Below are positions 24,971-32,603 of a stretch of 38,068 nt of DNA, one piece after another. Positions within the stretch are counted from its first letter, which is position 1; each line of letters starts with the position of its first letter. The position numbers and the translations under genes were made by a program. The stretch spans positions 329,328 through 367,395 of the forward strand of contig NZ_LMUD01000014.1 of the NCBI RefSeq assembly GCF_009766095.1, written 5' to 3'. The stretch comes from Granulicella sp. S190. GTDB lineage: Bacteria > Acidobacteriota > Terriglobia > Terriglobales > Acidobacteriaceae. A model generated the notes under the pieces. That model had not been told where the DNA came from, ran no database searches, and saw nothing but the letters and a program-made list of their open reading frames with translations.

Positions 24971-26896
24971 ATGCAGCGCGACCGGCTATCTTATCTCCTG
25001 ATCCCTCTCATCGCGCTCGTAGCCGTCCTGCCCCTCATCTTTCAAGGCTGCTCCTGCGGCCATGACTTCGACTTCCACATCCTCAGTTGGCTCGAAGCCG
25101 CTCGCCAGTTCACCCACGGCAACCTTCATCCCCACTGGGCCTACACTCCTGCCTATAACGCCGGCGAACCGCGCTTCGTCTTCTACCCTCCACTCTCCTG
25201 GACGCTCGGCGCGATCCTCACCCTCCTCTTCCCCATCACGGCAACGCCAATCCTCTACACCTGGCTAGCCCTCACCGCCAGCGGCCTTGCGCTCCACCGT
25301 CTCGCCCGAGACTTCGCACCACCCACCGCCGCTCTCATCGCCGCCGTCCTCTACACGGTGAACCCCTATATGCTCTTCACCGCCTACGAGCGCACCGCCT
25401 ACGCCGAGCTCCTCGCCGCCGCCATCATCCCCCTGCTCCTTCACGCCATTCTGAGCCAACAAGTCACCATCCCCCGCATCGCCCTCCCCGTCGCACTCCT
25501 CTGGCTCACCAACGCACCCGCCGCCGTCATGAGCTGCTACGCCCTGGCCCTTCTCACTCTCATCCGCACCGCCACTAACTCCCCAGACCGATCCATATCA
25601 ACAGCGTCGAATACCCGAACCGACACAAATCTGGGTGCCCCATATCTCGATTCTGAGATGTGGGCATCGCGCGAAAGCGCGACCGCTCCCGCCAACTCCC
25701 AACCCACCAAAGCCCCACCTCAAAGCCGCCTGCAAGTCATCATTAACACCATCGCCGGAACAGCCCTCGGCCTCGCCCTCGCCGCCTTCTACATCCTCCC
25801 CGCTGCCTACGAGCGCCGCTACGTCCAGATCGCCATGGCAATCATCCCCAACATGCGCATCCAGGACAACTTCCTCTTCCATCACACCGGCGACGCACCC
25901 CACGACCAGGTCCTCCACACCGCCTCCCTCCTCGCCATCACTCTCATAGCGACAACCATCCTCGCTATCGTCACCGGCTACCTCCACCCCCCCGCGCAGC
26001 ACTCCACGATCTCAGAAACGCAAATAAAGTTGTCGGACACGCGAGAGAGCCAACACGAATTAACAAAAGAAGCGTCATCTCGACCGAAGCGCAGCGTAGT
26101 CGAGAGACCCCCGCATTTTGCCGAAGCCGCCGTCGCCTCCAACCATTCGCACAGCAACTCCCCCTTCGCGTCTCTCGCTACCCTCGCCATCGCTATCACC
26201 CTCCTCCTCACCCCCATCACCGCTTTCATCTGGAAATACGCCCCCGAGTTAGCCTTCCTCCAATTCCCGTGGCGTCTCCTCGCCGTCCTTGCCGCAGTCA
26301 GCGCCCTCACCATCGCACTCGCACTCACCACGGTCATCTTCAAACCCGCAACCCGCACCGTCATCGCAATCACGATCGCCGCAGCCCTCACCTACCCCGC
26401 TTACACTGCCTTTCACCAAACCTGCGATGACCCAGATACGCCTACAGCTCGTGAAGCCCTCTTCCACTCCAACCAGGGCACCGAACCCACCGACGAGTAC
26501 ACCCCCACCACCGCCGACAACGACTCCCTCCTCCAAACCGACCCCGCCTTCTGGCTCGCAACCGACCCCAACGCGAAAGCCCCAGCCAACACCCAGCCCG
26601 GCCCCGCACCCGAGCACCTCACCATCAACGCCCCCATAGCCGAAGACCTGATCCTCAACCTTCGCGACTACCCCAGCTGGCACATCACCCTCAACGGTTC
26701 GCCCATCACCACGCGCGACCAGCGCGATCAAAGAGATGACGGCCTCATCGTCCTGCCCGTCCCCGCCGGGCCCTCCACCATCGCAATCACCTACGCCCAT
26801 ACCCTCGATCAAACTCTCGGCGATGCGATCTCTCTCTTAGCTCTCGCCGCTCTCCTCTTTCTCTTGCGCCGCAAACCCCAACCAGCCACGGCCTGA
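24971..26896 (+). CDS. Large GT-C-like membrane protein interrupted by two repeat-derived loops
   Basis: A 641-residue polytopic protein with roughly 11-12 spans. The first external loop contains GHDFDFHILSWLEAARQF, an acidic motif like those of GT-C glycosyltransferases and of proteins annotated as 6-pyruvoyl-tetrahydropterin-synthase-related membrane proteins. FVFYPPLSWTLGA and NPYMLFTAYERTAYAE follow, and a short C-terminal periplasmic domain (NLRDYPSWHITLNGSPI) recalls YfhO-type proteins. Likely role: transfer or flipping of lipid-linked sugars, unproven. Two loops are encoded by palindromic dispersed repeats (25631-25684 and 26072-26119) that keep the frame open, so this protein has non-homologous inserts near residues 221-238 and 368-383. 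ispA follows 72 bp downstream. Confidence 0.7.
   Translation: MQRDRLSYLLIPLIALVAVLPLIFQGCSCGHDFDFHILSWLEAARQFTHGNLHPHWAYTPAYNAGEPRFVFYPPLSWTLGAILTLLFPITATPILYTWLALTASGLALHRLARDFAPPTAALIAAVLYTVNPYMLFTAYERTAYAELLAAAIIPLLLHAILSQQVTIPRIALPVALLWLTNAPAAVMSCYALALLTLIRTATNSPDRSISTASNTRTDTNLGAPYLDSEMWASRESATAPANSQPTKAPPQSRLQVIINTIAGTALGLALAAFYILPAAYERRYVQIAMAIIPNMRIQDNFLFHHTGDAPHDQVLHTASLLAITLIATTILAIVTGYLHPPAQHSTISETQIKLSDTRESQHELTKEASSRPKRSVVERPPHFAEAAVASNHSHSNSPFASLATLAIAITLLLTPITAFIWKYAPELAFLQFPWRLLAVLAAVSALTIALALTTVIFKPATRTVIAITIAAALTYPAYTAFHQTCDDPDTPTAREALFHSNQGTEPTDEYTPTTADNDSLLQTDPAFWLATDPNAKAPANTQPGPAPEHLTINAPIAEDLILNLRDYPSWHITLNGSPITTRDQRDQRDDGLIVLPVPAGPSTIAITYAHTLDQTLGDAISLLALAALLFLLRRKPQPATA
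25631..25684. repeat. Palindromic dispersed repeat A inside a coding frame
   Basis: Two hairpins lie side by side: arms 37-48 and 55-65 of the 25600 block (GCCCCATATCTC with GAGATGTGGGC; one bulge, one G-T) and a perfect 6-bp stem TCGCGC / GCGCGA with a GAAA tetraloop at 25667-25682. Read in frame it gives LGAPYLDSEMWASRESA. The sequence resembles intergenic repeats I associate with Acidobacteriaceae genomes; only one copy is in this window, so its repeat nature rests on memory and structure. Confidence 0.55.
26072..26119. repeat. Palindromic dispersed repeat B inside a coding frame
   Basis: TCTCGAC (26078-26084) and GTCGAGA (26099-26105) are perfect 7-bp arms around CGAAGCGCAGCGTA, flanked by GTCAT on the left and GACCCCCGCATTTTG on the right. 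This is the form of a REP-like element widely scattered in acidobacterial and some other genomes (from memory). In frame it reads SSRPKRSVVERPPHFA. It lies in the loop between two predicted spans of the GT-C-like protein. Only one copy is in the window. Confidence 0.6.
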
Positions 26897-26968
26897 ACAC
26901 CCGCATCCTCCCATTCAAATCCATCGACACCAGCCCACATCGTTCCAGCTGATTTATCATCGAAGCCG

Positions 26969-28009
26969 ATGCACTCCACCGTTAAAGATCTGCTTCTCTC
27001 CGGCGCCCAGCTCACCGACTCCGCCCTCGAACGCCTCCTGCCCGCAACCGACACGCTCCCTCACTCCATCCACCGGGCCATGCGGCACAGCACCTTCGCC
27101 GGCGGCAAGCGTCTCCGCCCCATCCTCTGCATGGAAGCCGCAAAGATGGTTAACGGCACAGAAAGCTACCCCGAAGGCATCGCCGACCTTGGCGCGGCGT
27201 TGGAGATGATCCACACCTACTCCCTCATCCACGACGACCTTCCTGCACTCGACAACGACGACCTACGCCGCGGCCAGCCCACCTGTCACGTCGTCTTCGG
27301 CGAAGCCACCGCCATCCTCGCCGGTGACGCCCTCCAGACCCTCGCCTTTCAAACCATCGCCTCTCTTTCCACACCCTCTCCCACCACCGTCGCCATCCTT
27401 CGCGAGATCTCCCTCGCCATCGGCACCGGCGTAGGCCGCGTCGGCGACCTCGATACCAAGCTCCCCCCTGGTATGATCGGCGGTCAGGTCATGGACATCG
27501 AAGCCGAAGGCGTCACACCCACAGCACCTCTCGTCGAAGCCATCCACCGCTCCAAGACTGGCGCCCTCATCACCACCAGCATCGTCTCCGGAGGCCTCTT
27601 CGGCCTCGGTCTGCGCGGTCGCTCCTCAGGCAGTGGATCGAGCCACGGCTCCGGCGATGGCGAACACGAGCCCGAATCAAAATCCCGCTTTGACCCGGCA
27701 CGCCCCGCCTACGCCCGTTACGCCGACACCATCACGCGCCTTCGCACCTTCGGCGAAAAAGCCGGCCTCGCCTTTCAAATCATCGACGACATCCTCGACA
27801 TGACGCAAAGCTCTGAAGAACTCGGAAAGACCGCAGGCAAAGATACCGCAAGCACCAAGGCCACCTGGCCCGCCGTCTTCGGCATCGACCAGTCGCTCCA
27901 CGACGCCAAAGAACTCATCGCCGACGCCTTCGCAGCACTCGAGCCCTTCGGCGAGGCAGCAGTCCCCCTCAAATCTCTCGCGCAGTACCTCGTCGAACGA
28001 AAGAACTAG
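26969..28009 (+). CDS. ispA: Farnesyl diphosphate synthase (IspA-type polyprenyl synthetase)
   Basis: A 346-residue trans-isoprenyl diphosphate synthase. The first Asp-rich motif is DDLPALD (Asp89, Asp90, Asp95), the four-residue spacing of bacterial type II FPP synthases; the upstream context HTYSLIHDD is almost that of E. coli IspA, with an aromatic residue (Tyr84) five positions before the motif, which limits chain length to C15 (possibly C20). GGKRLRP binds IPP, and the second motif is DDILD (Asp273, Asp274, Asp277). E. coli IspA has 299 residues; the excess is mainly a Ser/Gly/His/Glu-rich insertion around 214-245. FPP feeds undecaprenyl phosphate, quinones and hopanoids, which fits the lipid glycosyltransferases nearby. 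It converges with a GNAT gene across 13 bp. Confidence 0.9.
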   Translation: MHSTVKDLLLSGAQLTDSALERLLPATDTLPHSIHRAMRHSTFAGGKRLRPILCMEAAKMVNGTESYPEGIADLGAALEMIHTYSLIHDDLPALDNDDLRRGQPTCHVVFGEATAILAGDALQTLAFQTIASLSTPSPTTVAILREISLAIGTGVGRVGDLDTKLPPGMIGGQVMDIEAEGVTPTAPLVEAIHRSKTGALITTSIVSGGLFGLGLRGRSSGSGSSHGSGDGEHEPESKSRFDPARPAYARYADTITRLRTFGEKAGLAFQIIDDILDMTQSSEELGKTAGKDTASTKATWPAVFGIDQSLHDAKELIADAFAALEPFGEAAVPLKSLAQYLVERKN

Positions 28010-28022
28010 CCGAGCAAAGGAA

Positions 28023-28619
28023 CTAGCCCTTCACTCCACGAGCCCACGCCTCACGTTCAAGTCGGTAGAGAACATGCAGCCGCAAATCATCACCTTCAGA
28101 AACATTCGGGTGTACAAAATCCTCCGTCGGATCACGAGACATCCCCAATCTCTCCATCACCGCCCGCGACCGCGCATTCGCAGGAACGGTAAAGGACACG
28201 ACATCACTCAGACCTATCTCGTCGAATCCATAGCAAAGAACCTCGCGCGCTCCCTCCGTCGCTAGCCCCTTACCCCAGTGTTCGGCCGCCAGCCGCCAGC
28301 CGATCTCCACCGCCGGAGTAAACGCAGCCGCAAAATCCGCCACCGACAGCCCAATAAATCCCGCGAACTCCCCGCTCTCGCGCACCTCCACCGCAAACAA
28401 GCCGAAGCCATTCCGCTCAAAGTGCCTCTCAATCCGCTCCACCATCGCGTCCGAGGCCACCGCATCCAGAGGGCCGCGCAAAAACGCAGCTACCCGGGCA
28501 TCGGCGTTCAGCTTGCGAAAAGGAGCTTTGTCTGACTCCCTCCATCGCCGCAGCACCAGCCTTTCGGTCACGAGACTCTTCTCTGCATCACCCCGCCACA
28601 CGACGCCCTCCGCATCCAC
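28023..28619 (-). CDS. GNAT N-acetyltransferase, RimJ/RimL-like
   Basis: A 198-residue acetyl-CoA-dependent transferase. TERLVLRRWRESDKAPF at the N-terminus, IGWRLAAEHWGKGLATEGAREVLCYGFDEIGL (the acetyl-CoA Q/RxxGxG/A loop appears as HWGKGLA) and VPANARSRAVMERLGM are the hallmarks of the Acetyltransf_3 group that includes RimJ, RimL and spermidine-type enzymes. The substrate (a protein N-terminus or small amine) cannot be told. The start is GTG at 28619; a later GTG before TERLVLRRW would remove about 16 residues, so the N-terminus is uncertain. It is divergent from the MIP18-like gene across 74 bp. Confidence 0.82.
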   Translation of the reverse strand: MDAEGVVWRGDAEKSLVTERLVLRRWRESDKAPFRKLNADARVAAFLRGPLDAVASDAMVERIERHFERNGFGLFAVEVRESGEFAGFIGLSVADFAAAFTPAVEIGWRLAAEHWGKGLATEGAREVLCYGFDEIGLSDVVSFTVPANARSRAVMERLGMSRDPTEDFVHPNVSEGDDLRLHVLYRLEREAWARGVKG

Positions 28620-28693
28620 TCACCGCTATCATCTTGCCGCCACTCTACACTCTTATCCGTCTCCATCTCACGGTGACGCTATCATCAACATAG

Positions 28694-29065
28694 ATGCTCA
28701 CCGAGCCCGACATCCTCCAGGCCCTCCGCGACTGCTACGACCCTGTCCTCCCCTGCAACATCGTCGATCTCGGCCTCATCCGCTCCATCACCATCTCCCT
28801 CGACCCGGACGCCCCGGGCGCAACCATCCCCGGCGTCCCGCAAAAGTATCTCGTCGAAATCGCCATCATCCCCACGCAAACTGAAGAAGCCGCCAACTCC
28901 CAGCTCAGCGCCCAGATCGTAAATCGTCTCGCCGGACTCGAAACCATCAGCCGCTCCACCGTCACCCTGCTCGACTCCCCCACGTGGACGCCATCGAACA
29001 TCACATCCGCGGGCCGCAAAACCTTGGGCCTCGACGGCAACCCGCACCTGGTCCAGATCCGCTAA
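28694..29065 (+). CDS. MIP18/DUF59 family protein, divergent
   Basis: A 123-residue protein of the MIP18 (DUF59) family, whose members help assemble iron-sulfur clusters (SufT, PaaD, CIA2 types). YDPVLPCNIVDLGLI matches the family's YDPE(I/L)xxNIVDLGL, and PTWTPSNITSAGRKTLGLD matches its C-terminal W-T-P segment. Two usual residues are missing: the Glu after DP is Val18, and the Cys of the TTPxCP loop is absent (the segment reads IIPTQTEEAANS). Cys14 and Cys21 sit elsewhere, near the N-terminus. It may be an altered or non-metal paralogue. The methyltransferase gene starts 4 bp after its stop, so the two are co-translated. Confidence 0.75.
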   Translation: MLTEPDILQALRDCYDPVLPCNIVDLGLIRSITISLDPDAPGATIPGVPQKYLVEIAIIPTQTEEAANSQLSAQIVNRLAGLETISRSTVTLLDSPTWTPSNITSAGRKTLGLDGNPHLVQIR

Positions 29066-29069
29066 TCCA

Positions 29070-29840
29070 ATGCCCTCCCGAAAATCAAAGTCCACGCTGG
29101 TCATGCCTCCGCCACCGCCGCCCCAGCACCCCTTCGACCAGATCCACGGCGTCGAAACCAGCGGACTCATCGCCGCCGGTAACCTCACCACTGGCCATCC
29201 CAACGACGCTCACGTCACCGCCTACTACGGCGTCGCTCCCAGCATCCTCCGAACCCTCATCGACCTCTGGCGCGCCACAAACCCGCCCCACCCCATCCAT
29301 CGCTACACCTTCATCGACATCGGTGCCGGCAAAGGCCGCGCCATGCTCGTCGCCAGCCAGCTTCCCTTCCACCAGGTCATCGGCATCGAGCTCAACCCCA
29401 CTCTCGCCGACATCGCCCAAACCAACCTCGAACACTGGCGCGTCGCCCACGCCGCCGACGCAACCGCTCCAACCCTCGCCCCCATCCGCCTCCTCGAGCA
29501 GGACGCCCTCACCTTCGACTTCCCCCGCACCCCCACCCTCGCCTTCCTCTTCCATCCCTTCGAAGCTCCGGTCCTCAAGCTCCTCCTCCGCCGCATCGAA
29601 GCGCAGTTCGTCAAACGCCCGGGCTCCCCACTCCCAGCCTTCGACCTCCTCTACGTCAACTCCGAGTGCCGCGCCGTCCTCGACGCCCACCCCGCCTTCA
29701 CCCGTCTCTTCCTCGGCCCCGTAGCCATGTCCCCCGAAGACCACGCCGCAGATCTGGCCGCAATCGCCCAGCAAAAAGAGTACGGCTCTACCGGCGACGA
29801 GGAGTGCGCCATCTATCGCCTCACTGGCCGCAGCAAATAG
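29070..29840 (+). CDS. Class I SAM-dependent methyltransferase
   Basis: A 256-residue protein. After a basic, Pro-rich lead (MPPPPPPQHPF) comes a SAM-binding loop FIDIGAGKGRAMLVA (near residues 91-105), the acidic end of beta-2 in VIGIELNPTLADIA, and later DALTFDF and TLAFLFHPFEAPVLKLLL. The arrangement resembles the family of generic bacterial methyltransferases with a Dot1-like loop (DIGxGxGR); the substrate is unknown. The start lies 4 bp after the MIP18-like stop, suggesting translational coupling and a shared task. A 52-bp gap separates it from the converging DUF4019-like gene. Confidence 0.78.
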   Translation: MPSRKSKSTLVMPPPPPPQHPFDQIHGVETSGLIAAGNLTTGHPNDAHVTAYYGVAPSILRTLIDLWRATNPPHPIHRYTFIDIGAGKGRAMLVASQLPFHQVIGIELNPTLADIAQTNLEHWRVAHAADATAPTLAPIRLLEQDALTFDFPRTPTLAFLFHPFEAPVLKLLLRRIEAQFVKRPGSPLPAFDLLYVNSECRAVLDAHPAFTRLFLGPVAMSPEDHAADLAAIAQQKEYGSTGDEECAIYRLTGRSK

Positions 29841-29892
29841 CATCGCTCGCAGCCGGCTGAATCATCCACGACGCTCAACAGCTGCGAATCCA

Positions 29893-30345
29893 CTACTTGA
29901 TGTAATACCCCGCCACCCGCCACACCTTATCCTTCTCCCGGCTCATGATTACGGTCTCCTGCGCCACCTGCTTCTGTTCGAAGCTGCTCGAATACAGGAT
30001 CATCACATAATCGCCCGGAGGAACTCCCGGCAGCAGCGTCGTGTACGTCGCGCTCTGCAGTTTTCTGCTTTCCAGCTTCCCCATCGGCCCCCGCACAGCT
30101 TCAATCGAAGACGCAAACTTCTGCGCCGTCACCGCGCTCCTCAAAACCTCCGCCGCAGCCTTCCAGCTCTCCGCATACTTGCCGGCATCCATCATCGCCA
30201 GCCAACCCTCGGCCTCGCGCGCCGCAATCTGTTCCGCTGTCTGTTGCACCAGCGGCGAGCGCTCTTGAGCAACAAGCCGCCCCAATCCACCCACCGCTCC
30301 CACCATCACACCCATCCCCAAAACGCACCGCAAGACTCTACGCAT
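29893..30345 (-). CDS. Secreted DUF4019-like protein
   Basis: A 150-residue protein with a signal peptide (MRRVLRCVLGMGVMVGAVGGLGRLVAQ). The mature domain, with EGWLAMMDAGKYAESWKAAAEVLR, GKLESRKLQSATYTTLLPGVPPGDYVMILYSSSF and the terminal KVWRVAGYYIK, is the pattern of DUF4019: a small cystatin/NTF2-like fold of unknown role in the periplasm. The start is fixed by GAGGAGG ending 5 nt before ATG 30345; the frame stays open to 30378 but that adds a charged lead in front of the signal peptide. It follows tsaE on the same strand with a 96-bp gap. Confidence 0.77.
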   Translation of the reverse strand: MRRVLRCVLGMGVMVGAVGGLGRLVAQERSPLVQQTAEQIAAREAEGWLAMMDAGKYAESWKAAAEVLRSAVTAQKFASSIEAVRGPMGKLESRKLQSATYTTLLPGVPPGDYVMILYSSSFEQKQVAQETVIMSREKDKVWRVAGYYIK

Positions 30346-30441
30346 AACGGCCTCCTCTGTCTCCCTCAACAAAATCAAACACGTTCATACTAAGAGCTGC
30401 ACGACTCCGCATCCACACGATCTTGCGCAAACAAAGCAAAC

Positions 30442-30891
30442 CTAAACCTTCACTCGCACATAAAACATCCGCTCATCCCCACCCGCCTCTTCAATCACAA
30501 TCTCGCCGTCCGCCCGCTCCACGATGCTCGGAAACTTCTCTCCCCACTCCACCAGCACCAACGCATCAGGCTCCGCCGCCATCTCTTCCAACCCCAGCGT
30601 CATCAGCTCCCGCTCCGTCTCCAGACGATACAAATCCAGATGAAACAGCCGCACCTTCCTCCCCGCATACTCATGCACCAGCGTAAAGGTAGGACTCGTC
30701 ACATCCTCAGCTTCGGCTGCTCCCAGCGCCGCAGCAATCCCCTTCACCAGCGTCGTCTTTCCTGCGCCTAGATCCCCGCGCAGTACAAACATCTTCGGAG
30801 CAGGCAGCAACATCTCCGCCACTCTCTCCCCCATCGCCAGCGTCCCCGCCTCACTCCGTGTCTTGAACCGCTTCTTCTCCCGTAACTCCAC
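30442..30891 (-). CDS. tsaE: tRNA threonylcarbamoyladenosine biosynthesis ATPase TsaE
   Basis: A 149-residue P-loop protein. It powers the TsaB-TsaD-TsaE complex that puts the t6A modification on tRNAs reading ANN codons, in the cytoplasm. Walker A is GDLGAGKTT (39-47); the family markers TSPTFTLVHEY, LFHLDLYRL and LVLVEWGEKFP follow. Length is typical (about 150). The start is GTG 30891, with GGAG 6 nt upstream; an ATG at 30895 is out of frame. In many bacteria tsaE is next to nnrE/nnrD; here the two lie on the same strand but are separated by the alkylation-repair pair and a phosphodiesterase. Confidence 0.93.
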   Translation of the reverse strand: MELREKKRFKTRSEAGTLAMGERVAEMLLPAPKMFVLRGDLGAGKTTLVKGIAAALGAAEAEDVTSPTFTLVHEYAGRKVRLFHLDLYRLETERELMTLGLEEMAAEPDALVLVEWGEKFPSIVERADGEIVIEEAGGDERMFYVRVKV

Positions 30892-31070
30892 TCATCGCTC
30901 CTTAGCCATCTGCATCTCTCCTTTCATCTTCTCATCGGACGTAAGCCTCCTGCCTATCAAGCGCACCAGAGCACCGCCACCCCAATCACTACTTTCAGCC
31001 ACGTCCACCGGGTCATGACCATGTCCGAAAAGCGCGAGTCTTTTCTCTCTCAGAGTGAGAAACTCAAGCA

Positions 31071-32603
31071 ATGGAACTGCTGGACAAAGACGCCTGCTAC
31101 CGTGCCCTTCAGAGCCGCGATCCGCGCTTCGACGGCTCGTTTTTTGTCGGCGTCAAATCCACTGGCATCTACTGCCGCACCGTCTGCCCCGCCCGGACCG
31201 CCAAGTACGAGAACTGCACCTTTTACTCCTCCGCCGCAGCCGCACAGGAAGCGGGTTATCGTCCCTGCCTCCGTTGCCGCCCCGAGACCGCACCCGAACT
31301 CGCCTCATGGCGCGGAACCTCCAACACCGTCTCACGCGCCCTCGCGCTCATCAACGATGGTGCCCTCGACGGCGAAGGCCGAAGCGTCGATGCGCTCGCA
31401 GAGCGGCTCGGCGTCGGCGAGCGTCAGCTCCGCAGGCTCTTCCTCCAGCACCTCGGAGCCTCGCCCATCGCAGTTGCCCAAACCCGCCGCGTCCTCTTCG
31501 CCAAGCATCTCCTCCACGAAACCCACATGCCCATGACGGAGGTCGCAATGGCTGCGGGCTTCAGCAGCCTCCGCCGCTTCAACGAAGTCTTCCAGAATCT
31601 CTTCCGTCGTCCACCCAGCGCCCTCAGAAGAAAATCCTCCGTCAGCCGTCCCAGCGCGGAAGCAGGCATCACCCTCCGCCTGCGTTACAAGCCACCCTAC
31701 GACTGGCAATCCATGCTCAGCTTCCTCGAAGCACGCGCCATCCCAGGCGTCGAAGTAGTCGAGAAAAACTGCTACCGCCGCACCATTGAGATCGGCGCCT
31801 CCATGGGACACATCACCGTCGCCCACCTGCCGCAGCGGCAGAGCCTTAGCGTCACCATCCAGTTCCCAACCGTTCAGTCTTTGCCCGCCATCGTCACCCG
31901 CGTTCGTCGCCTCTTTGACCTCGGCGCAGACATCGAGACCATTGACGCCCACCTCTCGCTCGACCCGCAACTCGCGCCCTGGGTCGCACTCCGCCCTGGC
32001 CTTCGCGCGCCCGGTAGTTGGGACGGCTTCGAGCTCGCCATCCGCGCCATCCTCGGCCAGCAGATCACCGTCGCTGCAGCTCGCCAGCTCGCAGGCCAGC
32101 TCGTCGCACTCCACGGCGAGCCGCTCCCCGCAAGCCCCGGCATCCCTCATGGCTTGACGCACGCCTTCCCCACTGCCGAACGTCTCGCCTCCGCCGCATC
32201 CATCGGCTTGGGCATGCCCGCCGCTCGCGCTGAGGCTTTGAAAGCCATGGCAAAGGCAACGGTAAAAGATCCGAATCTCTTCCGCCCCCTCGGAACCATC
32301 GATGAAGCTCTCGCGCGTCTGCGCTCCATACCCGGCATCGGCGAGTGGACCGCCCAGTATATCGCCCTGCGCGCCATCCGCGAGATGGACGCCTTTCCCG
32401 CCTCCGACGTCGGCCTCCTCCGCGGAGCAGCGAAGATAGACGGAGCCCCAACAACTCCCAAAGATCTTCTCCACCGCGCCGAATCATGGAGACCCTGGCG
32501 AGCCTACGCCGCGCAACATCTATGGGCAGCCAGCGCGGCCATCACTCCACCAGCCGGCGCAACCCTCGCTGCAACCGCAGCCACCGAAGAGGCCTATGCC
32601 TGA
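31071..32603 (+). CDS. Ada-AlkA fusion: methylation sensor plus 3-methyladenine glycosylase
   Basis: A 510-residue protein joining three parts. Residues 1-75 are the N-Ada zinc domain with Cys35, Cys39, Cys66 and Cys69; Cys35 (GIYCRTVC) corresponds to the methyl-accepting Cys38 of E. coli Ada, which takes methyl groups from phosphotriesters. About 85-190 are two AraC-type helix-turn-helices (VDALAERLGVGERQLRRLF; MTEVAMAAGFSSLRRFNEVF). The rest is AlkA: GFELAIRAILGQQITV, the HhH motif LRSIPGIGEWTAQYIALR and catalytic Asp446 in ASDVGLLRG. It should sense DNA methylation, activate transcription and excise alkylated bases. The same architecture, with ogt adjacent, is known in Mycobacterium tuberculosis (Rv1317c/Rv1316c). 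It overlaps the next gene by 8 bp. Confidence 0.92.
   Translation: MELLDKDACYRALQSRDPRFDGSFFVGVKSTGIYCRTVCPARTAKYENCTFYSSAAAAQEAGYRPCLRCRPETAPELASWRGTSNTVSRALALINDGALDGEGRSVDALAERLGVGERQLRRLFLQHLGASPIAVAQTRRVLFAKHLLHETHMPMTEVAMAAGFSSLRRFNEVFQNLFRRPPSALRRKSSVSRPSAEAGITLRLRYKPPYDWQSMLSFLEARAIPGVEVVEKNCYRRTIEIGASMGHITVAHLPQRQSLSVTIQFPTVQSLPAIVTRVRRLFDLGADIETIDAHLSLDPQLAPWVALRPGLRAPGSWDGFELAIRAILGQQITVAAARQLAGQLVALHGEPLPASPGIPHGLTHAFPTAERLASAASIGLGMPAARAEALKAMAKATVKDPNLFRPLGTIDEALARLRSIPGIGEWTAQYIALRAIREMDAFPASDVGLLRGAAKIDGAPTTPKDLLHRAESWRPWRAYAAQHLWAASAAITPPAGATLAATAATEEAYA

Noticed and set aside
31332..32474. 380-residue minus-strand open frame opposite Ada-AlkA
   Set aside because: Antisense artefact; the plus strand has all catalytic residues of the fusion.
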